A stretch of DNA of 64,000 nucleotides from JAJYBV01 sp021812265 (GTDB taxonomy: Bacteria; Chloroflexota; Ktedonobacteria; Ktedonobacterales; JACDGC01), in assembly GCA_027459525.1 (NCBI GenBank), contig DAIDIC010000143.1, positions 1-64,000 on the forward strand. The letters are read 5' to 3'. Both the position numbers and the translations under genes were made by a program. Shown in pieces: positions 53,242 to 61,222 of this stretch; within the stretch, counting starts at the first letter, position 1, and every line of letters starts with the position of its first letter. The notes beneath the pieces were generated by a model. That model was not told the DNA's origin, searched no databases, and saw only the letters and a program-made list of their open reading frames with translations.

Positions 53242-53366
53242 AGGCAGCATGGAACATCGGGAATGTACAAGGGGCGGCGCCCCTTGTACGGGGTTCTGGA
53301 GTATCCCCAGACCGACCTTTGTTGCAGATACAAGAACTATGCGCTTCTCTTTCAAGCGAAAGTCTT
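53242..53366 (+). repeat. Interspersed palindromic repeat, copy H (left end truncated)
   Basis: A 125-bp copy. It keeps the perfect GTACAAGGGGC / GCCCCTTGTAC hairpin and the right end AGCGAAAGTCTT, but the left terminal repeat has lost about 10 bases (AGG then CAGCATGG). Confidence 0.9.
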
Positions 53367-53406
53367 AATAATATATGAGCTTTTCAGCTCTTCATAAAAG
53401 ATTGTA

Positions 53407-53438
53407 CCAGATATATCGATAATTATCAATATATCTGG
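53407..53438. promoter_or_regulatory. 32-bp near-perfect palindrome
   Basis: The half-sites CCAGATATATCGATAA and TTATCAATATATCTGG are reverse complements except for one mismatched pair. The centre contains GATAATTATC, similar in flavour to Fur-family operators. It lies 45 bases upstream of a strong promoter serving the small ORF and exporter. Confidence 0.6.
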
Positions 53439-53482
53439 CGCATATCCAAATTTTGATCGCTGCCATTCCGGCAAAATGTTGC

Positions 53483-53512
53483 TTGACATTTTTATCTGCG
53501 ATAATGTATAGT
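53483..53512 (+). promoter_or_regulatory. Strong sigma-A-type promoter
   Basis: TTGACA (53483-53488) and TATAGT (53507-53512) are 18 bases apart. The predicted start near 53519 lies 11 bases before the AAAGGA ribosome-binding sequence of the 34-codon ORF. Confidence 0.72.
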
Positions 53513-53544
53513 TAATGTATTACCACCACAAAGGATAGCTTCAG

Positions 53545-53649
53545 ATGAAAATTAGGATATTGGCAACGCTTACCACAGCATCTCGCTTTGCTGTACGGCC
53601 CCTCCATGCCTTTGTTCCTGCTATCCGCACTGTAATAGATATCTATTAA
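53545..53649 (+). CDS. 34-residue peptide at the head of an ABC-exporter operon
   Basis: ATG at 53545 opens 34 codons ending in TAA at 53649, with AAAGGA 9 bases upstream and a consensus-like promoter just before. The peptide begins MKIRILATLTTASRFAVRPL and ends in TVIDIY; it is moderately hydrophobic with four Arg and one Lys. It could be a secreted or membrane-active peptide, a leader peptide, or a small subunit. An ABC-2-type exporter starts 208 bases later on the same strand. I do not recognise the family. Confidence 0.5.
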   Translation: MKIRILATLTTASRFAVRPLHAFVPAIRTVIDIY

Positions 53650-53676
53650 GTTCTTCCATTACTTGCCAGCGGCGTT

Positions 53677-53829
53677 TCAAAGCAGGAGCTTTCCCAGCTG
53701 ACTGCCGCCCGCGCGCGTGACTCTCCCTTTTGTATATACATTGCGGCGCTGTGCTTTTGCGCTGGGATTTCCAGCCGGCCACACACAAGATTTTTTTGCT
53801 GTAATCTTTTTACCGCAAACTTCACACAT
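53677..53829 (-). CDS. Possible 50-residue CxxC protein (doubtful)
   Basis: A minus-strand ATG at 53829 opens 50 codons that begin MCEVCGKKITAKKSC and continue with a basic QRRNVYTKGRVTRAGG segment. The CxxC start is like bL28 or small zinc-ribbon proteins, but the second Cys pair is missing and there is no ribosome-binding sequence. It is antisense to the gap between the small ORF and the ABC ATPase gene. I list it because the gap is otherwise empty; it may be chance. Confidence 0.25.
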   Translation of the reverse strand: MCEVCGKKITAKKSCVWPAGNPSAKAQRRNVYTKGRVTRAGGSQLGKLLL

Positions 53830-53857
53830 CAATTCAATACAAGAGGTATTTGCAGTT

Positions 53858-54814
53858 ATGCGCCAATTACTACCAGACGCCAAAGACCCAGAAACGATAG
53901 CAGTCAATCGCAGAATAGCCGAAGCGCAAGCCTTAACAAATGGCTCGCAAGACGCGCTGATCATCAGCCATGTAAGCAAATATTTTATAAAAGGAAGCAA
54001 TGGGCCGCTGTTTTATATTAAAAAAATGCTGCGTCCTTCACAAAAACCAGCGCAACCTACACATCAAAGGGTTATCCGCGCCTTAGATGATGTTTCACTC
54101 ACAGTAAAACGCAATACAATTATTGGGGTATTAGGTTCAAATGGATCCGGAAAATCTACATTAATCCGAGCAATTTCAACCCTGCTTATTCCCGATAAAG
54201 GCAGTGTAAAAGTATTCGATCACGATGTTATTGCCGAACGCGATACGGTTCAGCGCCTCATAAACAGAGTAAGCGTTGAAGCGTCATTTTTTCGGAGGCT
54301 TAGCCCCATTGAAAATTTAATGTATTCGGCGCGGCTATATAACGTCCCCGGCCCAGAAGCGCGCCGGCAAATTCACGCTTTGCTGAACCGTTTAGGTATA
54401 CGCAAAGAACGCCGCAATCACCCGATTGAAGATATGTCACGCGGGATGCAACAAAAAGTTGCCATTGCCCGCGCGTTTCTTACATCACCGATATTATTGC
54501 TGCTGGATGAGCCAACAACCGGACTGGATCCGCGATCAAAAGCAGAAGTGCAGCAATTTATTCTGGAATTGCGCGCCAATCACGACGCCACCATTCTGCT
54601 GACAACCCACGACATGGATGAGGCGGAAGCGCTGTGCGACTCTATCGCAATTATTGATAACGGCCGCATAGCCGCATTAAACACCGCCGCAGAACTGCGT
54701 ACGCAAATTGGCGCAGAAATGGGATTAAGCGGCCCCGCCACATTGCACGATGTGTTTATGTGGTATACCGGCCGCGCATGGAAAGAAGATGAAGAAGATG
54801 ATGATAATGAATAG
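53858..54814 (+). CDS. ABC transporter ATP-binding protein (ABC-2 exporter type)
   Basis: A 318-residue ATPase. About 85 residues precede the core, an unusually long N-terminal extension. Walker A is VLGSNGSGKST (91-101), the signature is DMSRGMQQKVAIARAF (MSRGM in place of LSGGQ, as in DrrA/NatA-type exporters), Walker B is LLLLDEPTTGLDP and the switch His is in LLTTHDMDEAEALC. It ends in an acidic tail (DEEDDDNE). AAGAGGT lies 10 bases before the ATG. The permease gene follows after 14 bases. Substrate is unknown; the promoter-proximal small peptide is a candidate. Confidence 0.9.
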   Translation: MRQLLPDAKDPETIAVNRRIAEAQALTNGSQDALIISHVSKYFIKGSNGPLFYIKKMLRPSQKPAQPTHQRVIRALDDVSLTVKRNTIIGVLGSNGSGKSTLIRAISTLLIPDKGSVKVFDHDVIAERDTVQRLINRVSVEASFFRRLSPIENLMYSARLYNVPGPEARRQIHALLNRLGIRKERRNHPIEDMSRGMQQKVAIARAFLTSPILLLLDEPTTGLDPRSKAEVQQFILELRANHDATILLTTHDMDEAEALCDSIAIIDNGRIAALNTAAELRTQIGAEMGLSGPATLHDVFMWYTGRAWKEDEEDDDNE

Positions 54815-54828
54815 GAGTATATACAGTC

Positions 54829-55677
54829 ATGCAGTCCTTTGAGCAGTCTGTTCAACGAAATAGCCGGGTGGCGCTGGCCTTTTTAGAACGCAACTTTAAC
54901 CTGACAAAACGCTATTGGGCTTGGGAGTTGGTATGGATAACATATAACATTGTGAATGGTATATCAGTTACCTATATCGCTGCCGGCGCCAATGCTGTTA
55001 TACCGGGATTTCATATTTCGCAAAGCCAGTTAAACACCGCCATTCTGGTCTTGGTAATCGGCACTGCAGTGTGGTCATATATCTCCACCTGTTTCGACGA
55101 TGTCGCCATGTTGTTTACTATTGAAAAATGGGAAGGCACACTAGAATATACCTTTATGGCGCCTATTAAACGAGTTACCATGATGTTTGGAGCCAGCATA
55201 TACGCAGTTATTCACGGTTTTGTGCTGACCGCAATCCAACTGGTAGTTATGGCGATGTTTTTCCACATCGATTTAAGCAAAGCTAATTTTTGGACCGCAA
55301 TTCTCATATTGCTGCTAGGCACGGCGTCATTCATCGGCTTTGGGTTTATTACCGCAGTGCTGCCAATGCTTTTTACGGAATATGGGGACAAAATGGGGTT
55401 CATCGTTCGGTCTGTTATTCTGTTAGTTTCGGGAGTATACTACCCAGTAACGGTTTTACCCAAGTGGATGCAAACGCTTTCAGCAATTTCGCCTGCGACA
55501 TATGTTTTAGATGGCTTGCGCCGCAGTTTAATCAATGGGCAGCCTATTTGGCAAATGTGGAGCAGCGTAATCATTCTGGTTATTTCCGGCGCAATATCCA
55601 TACCGGCTGGATTATGGGTCTTCCGAAAAGGAGAAGAATACGCCAAACGAACCGGCAAATTAAAACGCAACGGATAA
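54829..55677 (+). CDS. ABC-2-type transporter permease
   Basis: A 282-residue membrane protein with about six helices, of the ABC-2 family that exports drugs, lipids, peptides or polysaccharides. SGVYYPVTVLPKWMQTLSAISPATYVLDGLR is the family-typical loop before helix 6 and is seen at about 202-232. AGGAG lies 11 bases before the ATG. It pairs with the ATPase immediately upstream, and hflX starts 143 bases later, likely from its own signals. Confidence 0.9.
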   Translation: MQSFEQSVQRNSRVALAFLERNFNLTKRYWAWELVWITYNIVNGISVTYIAAGANAVIPGFHISQSQLNTAILVLVIGTAVWSYISTCFDDVAMLFTIEKWEGTLEYTFMAPIKRVTMMFGASIYAVIHGFVLTAIQLVVMAMFFHIDLSKANFWTAILILLLGTASFIGFGFITAVLPMLFTEYGDKMGFIVRSVILLVSGVYYPVTVLPKWMQTLSAISPATYVLDGLRRSLINGQPIWQMWSSVIILVISGAISIPAGLWVFRKGEEYAKRTGKLKRNG

Positions 55678-55820
55678 TTTACTTAGCGCTGCGGCAAAAC
55701 AGAGCAAAGATATACATGAGGCAGGCGCCAAGACTTTTACAGGTTTTTGGCGCATTCCCCAATAAACGTATATTGCTGCAGTTTATAACAAAACATACAT
55801 ACACACATACGAGGATAGTT

Positions 55821-57110
55821 ATGTCGAATATTTTTGATTGGCAAAAGCCGCAGGAACGCGCTTTTCTTATTGCGGTAAATTCCAAAAAGGCCGACACCCA
55901 CTGGAGTGTAGAAGATTCCTTGGCGGAATTGGCTTCTTTGGCAAAAACTGCCGGAGCCGAAGTTGTAGGAACCGCAGTTCAGCAATTGGAAAAGCCCGAC
56001 CCGCGCACCTATTTCGGCAAAGGCCGCGCAGAAGAATTGGTTGGATTGTGCAGCGCTGTAGACGCTTCATTGATTATAGCTGATGATGAGCTGACCCCAA
56101 ACCAACAACTGCATCTTGAAGAAATCCTAAAAATGGACGTTATCGACCGCACCGCGCTGATATTAGATATTTTCGCGCTCCATGCGCGATCTCGCGAGGG
56201 GCAAATGCAAGTGGAACTGGCGCAATATGAATATCAACTGCCACGGCTTTTGGGGCTGCGCAATCACCTCTCTCGGCAAGCCGGCGGCGCTATCGGTGGG
56301 GCTATCGGCACACGCGGCCCCGGCGAAACACGGCTGGAGGTAAATCGACGCCGCGTGCGCGACCGCATTGCCGAATTAAAGCAGGAAATTAACCTTATCA
56401 GCCGGCATAGAGATCTGCAGCATAAACAGCGCAAATTTGAAATGGTTCCCGTTGTAGCGCTGGTTGGCTACACAAACGCCGGTAAATCAACCTTATTTAA
56501 CACACTTACATCGGCGGATACTCTGGCAGAAAATATTTTGTTTGCAACACTAGACCCCACAACCAGACAATTAACGCTGCCAGGTCATCAAGAAGCGCTG
56601 CTGAGCGACACCGTGGGCTTTATTCAAAAATTGCCCACAAGCTTGGTTACCGCGTTCCGCGCAACGTTAGAGGAAGCTCGCGAAGCAGATTTGCTGTTGG
56701 AAGTAGTAGATATTTCTCACGAAAACGCAATTGAACAAAACTTAACGGTGTTTGATGTGCTAAAAAGTCTGAAATTAGCTGATAAACCACGGATTACTGC
56801 ATTAAATAAAATTGACGCGGTGACAGATCGCGCAGCAATTGATACAACTCTGTACCAAAACCCAACGCTTATTTCTGCGCACTCCGGAGAAGGCAAACAG
56901 CAGCTTTTAGAAGCCATCAGCGCGCAATTAACCGCCAACATGCAGCCATTCCGCGCATTTCTGCCGTTTCAGCGCGGCGATTTAGTGGAAATAATTCACC
57001 GCCGCGGTTTAGTTTCGAAAGAAATATACGCCGCCGATGGCATACACATAGAAGGCCGCATTCCTGCGCATTTGGAAAAATCTTTGCAGCAATACGCTAT
57101 GGAAGATTAA
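55821..57110 (+). CDS. hflX: Ribosome-associated GTPase HflX
   Basis: A 429-residue GTPase that binds 50S subunits and can split stalled or heat-damaged ribosomes. The N-terminal HflX domain has YFGKGRAEEL, DELTPNQQLHLEEIL, IDRTALILDIFALHARSREG and the GGAIGTRGPGETRLE glycine-rich loop. The G domain has G1 VGYTNAGKSTL (about 213-223), G3 DTVGFIQKLP and G4 NKID. GAGGAT lies 6 bases before the ATG at 55821. The much longer open frame that starts inside the permease gene is out of frame with it and not used. Confidence 0.94.
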   Translation: MSNIFDWQKPQERAFLIAVNSKKADTHWSVEDSLAELASLAKTAGAEVVGTAVQQLEKPDPRTYFGKGRAEELVGLCSAVDASLIIADDELTPNQQLHLEEILKMDVIDRTALILDIFALHARSREGQMQVELAQYEYQLPRLLGLRNHLSRQAGGAIGGAIGTRGPGETRLEVNRRRVRDRIAELKQEINLISRHRDLQHKQRKFEMVPVVALVGYTNAGKSTLFNTLTSADTLAENILFATLDPTTRQLTLPGHQEALLSDTVGFIQKLPTSLVTAFRATLEEAREADLLLEVVDISHENAIEQNLTVFDVLKSLKLADKPRITALNKIDAVTDRAAIDTTLYQNPTLISAHSGEGKQQLLEAISAQLTANMQPFRAFLPFQRGDLVEIIHRRGLVSKEIYAADGIHIEGRIPAHLEKSLQQYAMED

Positions 57111-57160
57111 ATATCCCAACGATAGATCTTTGGCGCACATACAAAACACTTGCAAATATC

Positions 57161-57262
57161 GCACTATTGTGACACAATAGTGCCATAACATTGATTTAAT
57201 CAAGAAATGGCATTCATTTCGATATCTATTCAGAGCTGAGTGACTGTCGTTTCTTAAATCAA
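57161..57262 (+). promoter_or_regulatory. Leader of the ECF transporter operon with palindromes and alternative pairings
   Basis: A perfect 23-bp palindrome has arms GCACTATTGTG (57161-57171) and CACAATAGTGC (57173-57183). It is followed by TTGATT-T-AATCAA (57191-57203) and GAAATG / CATTTC (57204-57220). TTGATTTAA (57191-57199) can instead pair with TTAAATCAA (57254-57262), excluding the short hairpin. The first may be an operator; the rest could be a riboswitch-like switch. No known vitamin riboswitch was recognised. Confidence 0.5.
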
Positions 57263-57311
57263 GCAAATAATGTTGTTTGCATCAATTCTTCCAAGAGGTA
57301 TGATATCTCCT

Positions 57312-57911
57312 ATGTCAATGGCTACGACAGAACAGCGCAGCGGCCCATTCACACTTACCACCACACGCATCGTTACAGCGGCCGTGCTGATTGCGATTAC
57401 GCTGATACTCGGCTTCGTTCCAAACCTTGGCTTCATTCCAATACCAAATCTTACAGGCAGCGCAACTACCGAACATATCCCCACTATTTTAGGTTCAGTT
57501 TTAGAAGGCCCCTTGGTTGGCGGAGTTACCGGCTTAACTTTTGGCTTGCTTAGCTTTACGCGAGCAACGGTACCAGCATTTAAAGATCCAATAGTGGCAA
57601 TTCTGCCGCGTATTCTCATTGGCATTACGCCTTGGCTGGTATATCAGCCATTGAAACGCATTCAGGCAGATTTCGCCGCCGGAGTCGCCGGTTTAGTCGG
57701 TTCACTCACAAACTCCTTTTTTGTGCTGTTTTTCGCAATCATTCGCGGCTACTTTCCGTCTACAATTATTGTCGCTGTAATTCCGCAAGTAATTGCTGAG
57801 GCGATTTTGGCGACAGTTGCTACAATTGCAATCGCTCGCGCAGTTACCATTGTGCGCAATCAACTGCTGTACGCGCCGGATAAAAAAGATCGCTCGAAAA
57901 TGGAATATTGA
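57312..57911 (+). CDS. ECF transporter S component (substrate-binding membrane subunit)
   Basis: A 199-residue integral membrane protein with about six helices, matching the ECF-type vitamin-binding subunits: helix 1 TTTRIVTAAVLIAITLILGF with the following PNLTGSATTEHIPTILGSVL, and EGPLVGGVTGLTFGLLSF. The ATG at 57312 is preferred (AGAGG 13 bases upstream); ATGs at 57303, 57300 or 57318 are possible. It precedes the A-A fusion and T genes, forming a dedicated group I ECF transporter. The vitamin is unknown; a biotinyl protein gene downstream makes biotin one option, but the sequence does not look like BioY. Confidence 0.78.
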   Translation: MSMATTEQRSGPFTLTTTRIVTAAVLIAITLILGFVPNLGFIPIPNLTGSATTEHIPTILGSVLEGPLVGGVTGLTFGLLSFTRATVPAFKDPIVAILPRILIGITPWLVYQPLKRIQADFAAGVAGLVGSLTNSFFVLFFAIIRGYFPSTIIVAVIPQVIAEAILATVATIAIARAVTIVRNQLLYAPDKKDRSKMEY

Positions 57912-57949
57912 TATTGGGCCTGCATAAAATATGCAGGTTTCTCCAATAT
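57911..57949 (+). promoter_or_regulatory. Intra-operon hairpin between ECF S and A genes
   Basis: CCTGCATA-AAA-TATGCAGG (57919-57937) is a perfect 8-bp stem with a 3-base loop, nested inside ATATTGG (57911-57917) and CCAATAT (57943-57949). It starts in the S-gene stop codon and ends 16 bases before the A-gene start. It could limit readthrough or stabilise the S message. Confidence 0.6.
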
Positions 57950-57965
57950 AAAAGGCAGATGTCAC

Positions 57966-59765
57966 ATGATAGAGTTACGTAACGTGACATTTCGGTATAA
58001 TGCCCGCATCAAAGACAGCGCGCCGGCAATTCAATCGCTAAACATGGTGTTTCATGAAGGCGAAATCGCCGCTGTGCTGGGTAAAAACGGATCCGGCAAA
58101 AGCACGCTTTCCCGCATTATTTCAGGTATATTAAAACCACAGTTTGGCGAAGCGCTGGTAGATGGCTATTCTACCAGCATCCCCAAAGAAATGTGGGAAG
58201 CTCGCAGCCGCGTTGGGATTGTTTTCCAAAACCCTGATGATCAGATTATCTCCAATAATGTTTTAGATGAAATTGTTTTTGGTCCGGAAAATCTGGGCAT
58301 ACCACGCAACGAAATTGAATCACGCATCCAAGAAATCTCCCAAATACTGCAAATTGAATCAATTATGGACTACCCAATCCATGAATTAACATTTGGACAA
58401 AAACAGTTGGTCGCCATTGCCGGCGTTTTGGCAATGAGGCCGCGCTATATGATTTTTGATGAACCTACTACATCTTTAGGACCGGAACAAACACAGGCGC
58501 TGTTACAAATCATTCAGAAGTTTGCGCGAGAATATCATCTTGGTGTTATATATATTACTCACAATATGGACGAGGTTCCGTTTTGCGACACCGTTTTTGT
58601 TATGGAAAACGGCAGCGTCATCCGGCAAGGCGCCCCCAGCCAAATTTTTGCGGACGCCATGGCCATGCGCCAATATGGGCTGGATATTCCGGCAGTAACA
58701 GAGATATATCAGCGCATAAAAACATCATTGACTGAAACCTCGGTTATGCCCTTAAACGAAGAACAATTCGCTGAGATCTTTGCAAACAGCGCGCACATCA
58801 CCCAACCGGAAGCAACACCAAGCGCTGCCGGTTCCACATCCGATAATTCAGATAACACACAAAAAAATACCGAAGCGGCGTCTCTCATTATTGAAACAAA
58901 AGACGCACATTTTACCTATAAAGCAGGTACGCCGTTTGCCCAAATTGGTTTAGCCGGAATTACAATCCGCGTGCCACAAGGCTCATTCATCGCCTGTGTT
59001 GGGCCAACCCGTTCCGGTAAATCAACATTGCTGGATTCATTAAACGGTGTGTTGAAACCCGGCCGCAATATGGTCTTTTACCAAGGCAAAGATATTCATA
59101 CCCCGGGATATGATTTATCCGCACTGCGAAAAGATGTGGGAGTTGTTTTTCAATCACCGGATGCGCAAATTATAAAAGACGTTGTCGGTAAAGATATTGC
59201 CTTTGGTTTGCGGCAATTAAAGCTTTCCTTAGCCGAATCTCGCCAAAGAGTGCAGGAAAGCTTGGAAAGCGTCGGGTTGAATTACGAAGAATTTCGCAAC
59301 CGCTATACCTACACACTGAGCGGAGGCCAGAAAAGGCGCGTTACCATAGCCGGAGCGCTCGCGCTGCGCCCCAAAATATTGGCGCTGGATGAACCAACCG
59401 CCGGGTTAGATCCACAGGGCCGAGCCGGATTTTTGCAAATGTTGAAACAGTTGGGAAATGATCGCGGGCTGACTATCATCTACATGACCGCAAATTTAGA
59501 AGACATTATTGCGCTGGCTGATACTATCTATCTGCTGGAAAACGGCAAAGTTGTGATGAGCGGCTCCCCCAAAGAAATTTTAGAACATACCGATACAATT
59601 GCGCGCATGAACATCGGTCTGCCGGCAGTTACTCGCATCTCCGCAGCGATAAAACGGCGAATACCAAGTTTCGCCGAAAACGCGCTGAATTTGCATGAAC
59701 TGGAGACCGCGTTGCTGCAATACGCCGGCCCTAACGGCCGGGGTAAAGGACTCAACTCGTTATGA
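57966..59765 (+). CDS. ECF transporter ATPase, fused A1-A2 double subunit with one degenerate site
   Basis: A 599-residue protein containing two ABC ATPase domains (about 1-240 and 305-550) joined by a 60-residue Ser/Thr-rich linker. Domain 1 has Walker A GKNGSGKST (39-47), signature LTFGQKQ (141-147), FDEPT and switch His199. Domain 2 has GPTRSGKST (346-354, Arg in place of Gly), signature LSGGQKR (451-457), LDEPT and Ala509 where the switch His is expected. One composite site (domain 1 Walker A with domain 2 LSGGQ) is canonical; the other is degenerate on both sides. EcfA1 and EcfA2 are normally separate chains. It overlaps the EcfT gene by 4 bases. Confidence 0.9.
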   Translation: MIELRNVTFRYNARIKDSAPAIQSLNMVFHEGEIAAVLGKNGSGKSTLSRIISGILKPQFGEALVDGYSTSIPKEMWEARSRVGIVFQNPDDQIISNNVLDEIVFGPENLGIPRNEIESRIQEISQILQIESIMDYPIHELTFGQKQLVAIAGVLAMRPRYMIFDEPTTSLGPEQTQALLQIIQKFAREYHLGVIYITHNMDEVPFCDTVFVMENGSVIRQGAPSQIFADAMAMRQYGLDIPAVTEIYQRIKTSLTETSVMPLNEEQFAEIFANSAHITQPEATPSAAGSTSDNSDNTQKNTEAASLIIETKDAHFTYKAGTPFAQIGLAGITIRVPQGSFIACVGPTRSGKSTLLDSLNGVLKPGRNMVFYQGKDIHTPGYDLSALRKDVGVVFQSPDAQIIKDVVGKDIAFGLRQLKLSLAESRQRVQESLESVGLNYEEFRNRYTYTLSGGQKRRVTIAGALALRPKILALDEPTAGLDPQGRAGFLQMLKQLGNDRGLTIIYMTANLEDIIALADTIYLLENGKVVMSGSPKEILEHTDTIARMNIGLPAVTRISAAIKRRIPSFAENALNLHELETALLQYAGPNGRGKGLNSL

Positions 59766-60589
59766 TAGAAATTTCACGTGTTATTACCATCGGACAATAT
59801 GTGCCGCAATCCAGCGTCATCCATAAAATTGATCCGCGAATGAAGATTTTAGCGGCTGTAATTTTTATTATTGTCGTCTCTGTTGTCAATTCATTTGCGG
59901 CGCTGGCGGCGCTCACGTTATTTATTATATTGTTGATACCAATTTCAAAACTTACTTTTCGATTTATTCTCATAACCTTGCGCCCAGCGCTGTTTTTCAT
60001 AGCTATTATGGGAATTTTCCAAGTTCTTTTCTATCAGCAATCGGGAAATCAAGAGACGCTGTGGAGTTGGTGGATTTTGCATATTACAGTTCAAGGCATT
60101 ATCGCCAGTATGAAAGTGGATATTCGCTCGCTTCTGCTCTATATTTTTGTTAATATGCTTACGTACACTACCACATTTGTTGAACTAACCGATGGCGCTG
60201 GCTCACTGATGTCTCCACTGCAAAAAATCGGCGTTCCTGTACAAGAATATATGCTTACCATCATGATTGCCCTAAAGTTTGTGCCGCTGTTTGTAGAGCA
60301 GTTAGAACAATCAATAAAAGCGCAAGCAGCGCGCGGTAGTAGCATGGATAGCGGAAACTTCTTCAGTCGGGCAGCCAAAGTCAGCCCGCTGCTTATTCCG
60401 CTGGTGCTCAATGGCTTTCAGCGCGCAGAACAAATGGCGGTGGCGCTGGAGGCGCGTTCTTATCGCGGCGGGAAGAATCGGACAAAATATCGGGTTTTGC
60501 GATTGAAACCTTCCGATATTTTTGTCATGGTATTTTTTATGCTCATCATGGCAATTACGTTGTATATCAACATTCGCTGGATGATATAA
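59762..60589 (+). CDS. ecfT: ECF transporter transmembrane (T) subunit
   Basis: A 275-residue membrane protein with about five helices. Two Ala-Arg-Gly-type coupling motifs in the cytosolic helices are seen, AAQAARGS-like in KAQAARGSSMDSG and ALEARSYRGG, which in this family transmit ATPase motion to the S component. SSVIHKIDPRMKIL is the usual N-terminal start of EcfT. It overlaps the fused ATPase gene by 4 bases (ATGA). The biotinyl carrier gene follows after 24 bases and may be in the same transcript. Confidence 0.9.
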   Translation: MIEISRVITIGQYVPQSSVIHKIDPRMKILAAVIFIIVVSVVNSFAALAALTLFIILLIPISKLTFRFILITLRPALFFIAIMGIFQVLFYQQSGNQETLWSWWILHITVQGIIASMKVDIRSLLLYIFVNMLTYTTTFVELTDGAGSLMSPLQKIGVPVQEYMLTIMIALKFVPLFVEQLEQSIKAQAARGSSMDSGNFFSRAAKVSPLLIPLVLNGFQRAEQMAVALEARSYRGGKNRTKYRVLRLKPSDIFVMVFFMLIMAITLYINIRWMI

Positions 60590-60613
60590 TGAAGCCGGAG
60601 GAGGGCTATTTTC

Positions 60614-61177
60614 TTGGGAAAGATATTTACCGTCCAAGTAAACGGCGCAGAACACCGAGTTGAAATAGAACCGGGTGAACATGGAATTTGGCAGGCAGTT
60701 ATAGACGGCAAGCCTGTCACTATCGATACATATCAAGTTTCAGACGGACATACACATCTTTTAATCGAAAACGCATCCTTCGATTTTTATATCTCACAAA
60801 CTCCCGGCGAAACGCAAACAGTAGAACAACGAACGTATGATATTACCAACAGCGGTATTCCACATTCTGTTGTTATATTTGATGAACATCGGCGATCGCT
60901 GACAAAATCGGTCTCGCGGCCGGGAGCCGGCGGCGATGTTACTATAAAAGCGCCCATGCCGGGCTTGGTTGTTGCAGTGCTTGTTGCGCCTCATGAACAG
61001 GTAGTAAAAAATCAGCGGATTGCCGTTCTGGAAGCAATGAAAATGCAAAATGATCTGCTGGCCCCGCGCGATGGTGTTATCCGGACTGTCGCTGTTACTG
61101 CCGGGCAGGCGGTAAACCAAGGACAACAGCTTTTTGTTATCGGATCTGCCGAACAAACCGAAAATCCCGACGCATAA
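60614..61177 (+). CDS. Biotinyl (BCCP-like) carrier domain protein
   Basis: A 187-residue protein. The C-terminal 75 residues are a biotinyl/lipoyl domain: IKAPMPGLVVAVLV, then AVLEAMKMQNDLLAP, where the Lys of MKM is the expected biotin attachment site, and GQAVNQGQQLFVI. The N-terminal part is a beta-rich domain resembling the C-terminal region of biotin-dependent acyl-CoA carboxylase alpha subunits. It probably carries carboxyl groups between carboxylase and carboxyltransferase subunits encoded elsewhere. The start is TTG at 60614 with GGAGG 12 bases upstream. It follows ecfT by 24 bases. Confidence 0.85.
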   Translation: MGKIFTVQVNGAEHRVEIEPGEHGIWQAVIDGKPVTIDTYQVSDGHTHLLIENASFDFYISQTPGETQTVEQRTYDITNSGIPHSVVIFDEHRRSLTKSVSRPGAGGDVTIKAPMPGLVVAVLVAPHEQVVKNQRIAVLEAMKMQNDLLAPRDGVIRTVAVTAGQAVNQGQQLFVIGSAEQTENPDA

Positions 61178-61222
61178 ACACATGTAACTGCCGAAGGACG
61201 AAACATAAACAATTCCAGCTGC

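Noticed and set aside
10456..53366. CRISPR array or tRNA-like clusters for the repeated elements
   Set aside because: Copies are kilobases apart, have terminal inverted repeats and no spacer structure; no tRNA T-loop or acceptor pattern was found.
53677..53829. bL28 identity for the CxxC minus-strand ORF
   Set aside because: MCEVCGKK fits, but the second CxxC, the length and the rest of the L28 pattern do not. Kept only as a doubtful ORF.
55290..55820. Long upstream extension of the hflX frame (606 residues in total)
   Set aside because: It overlaps the ABC permease gene out of frame; the ATG at 55821 has GAGGAT upstream and matches the HflX N terminus.
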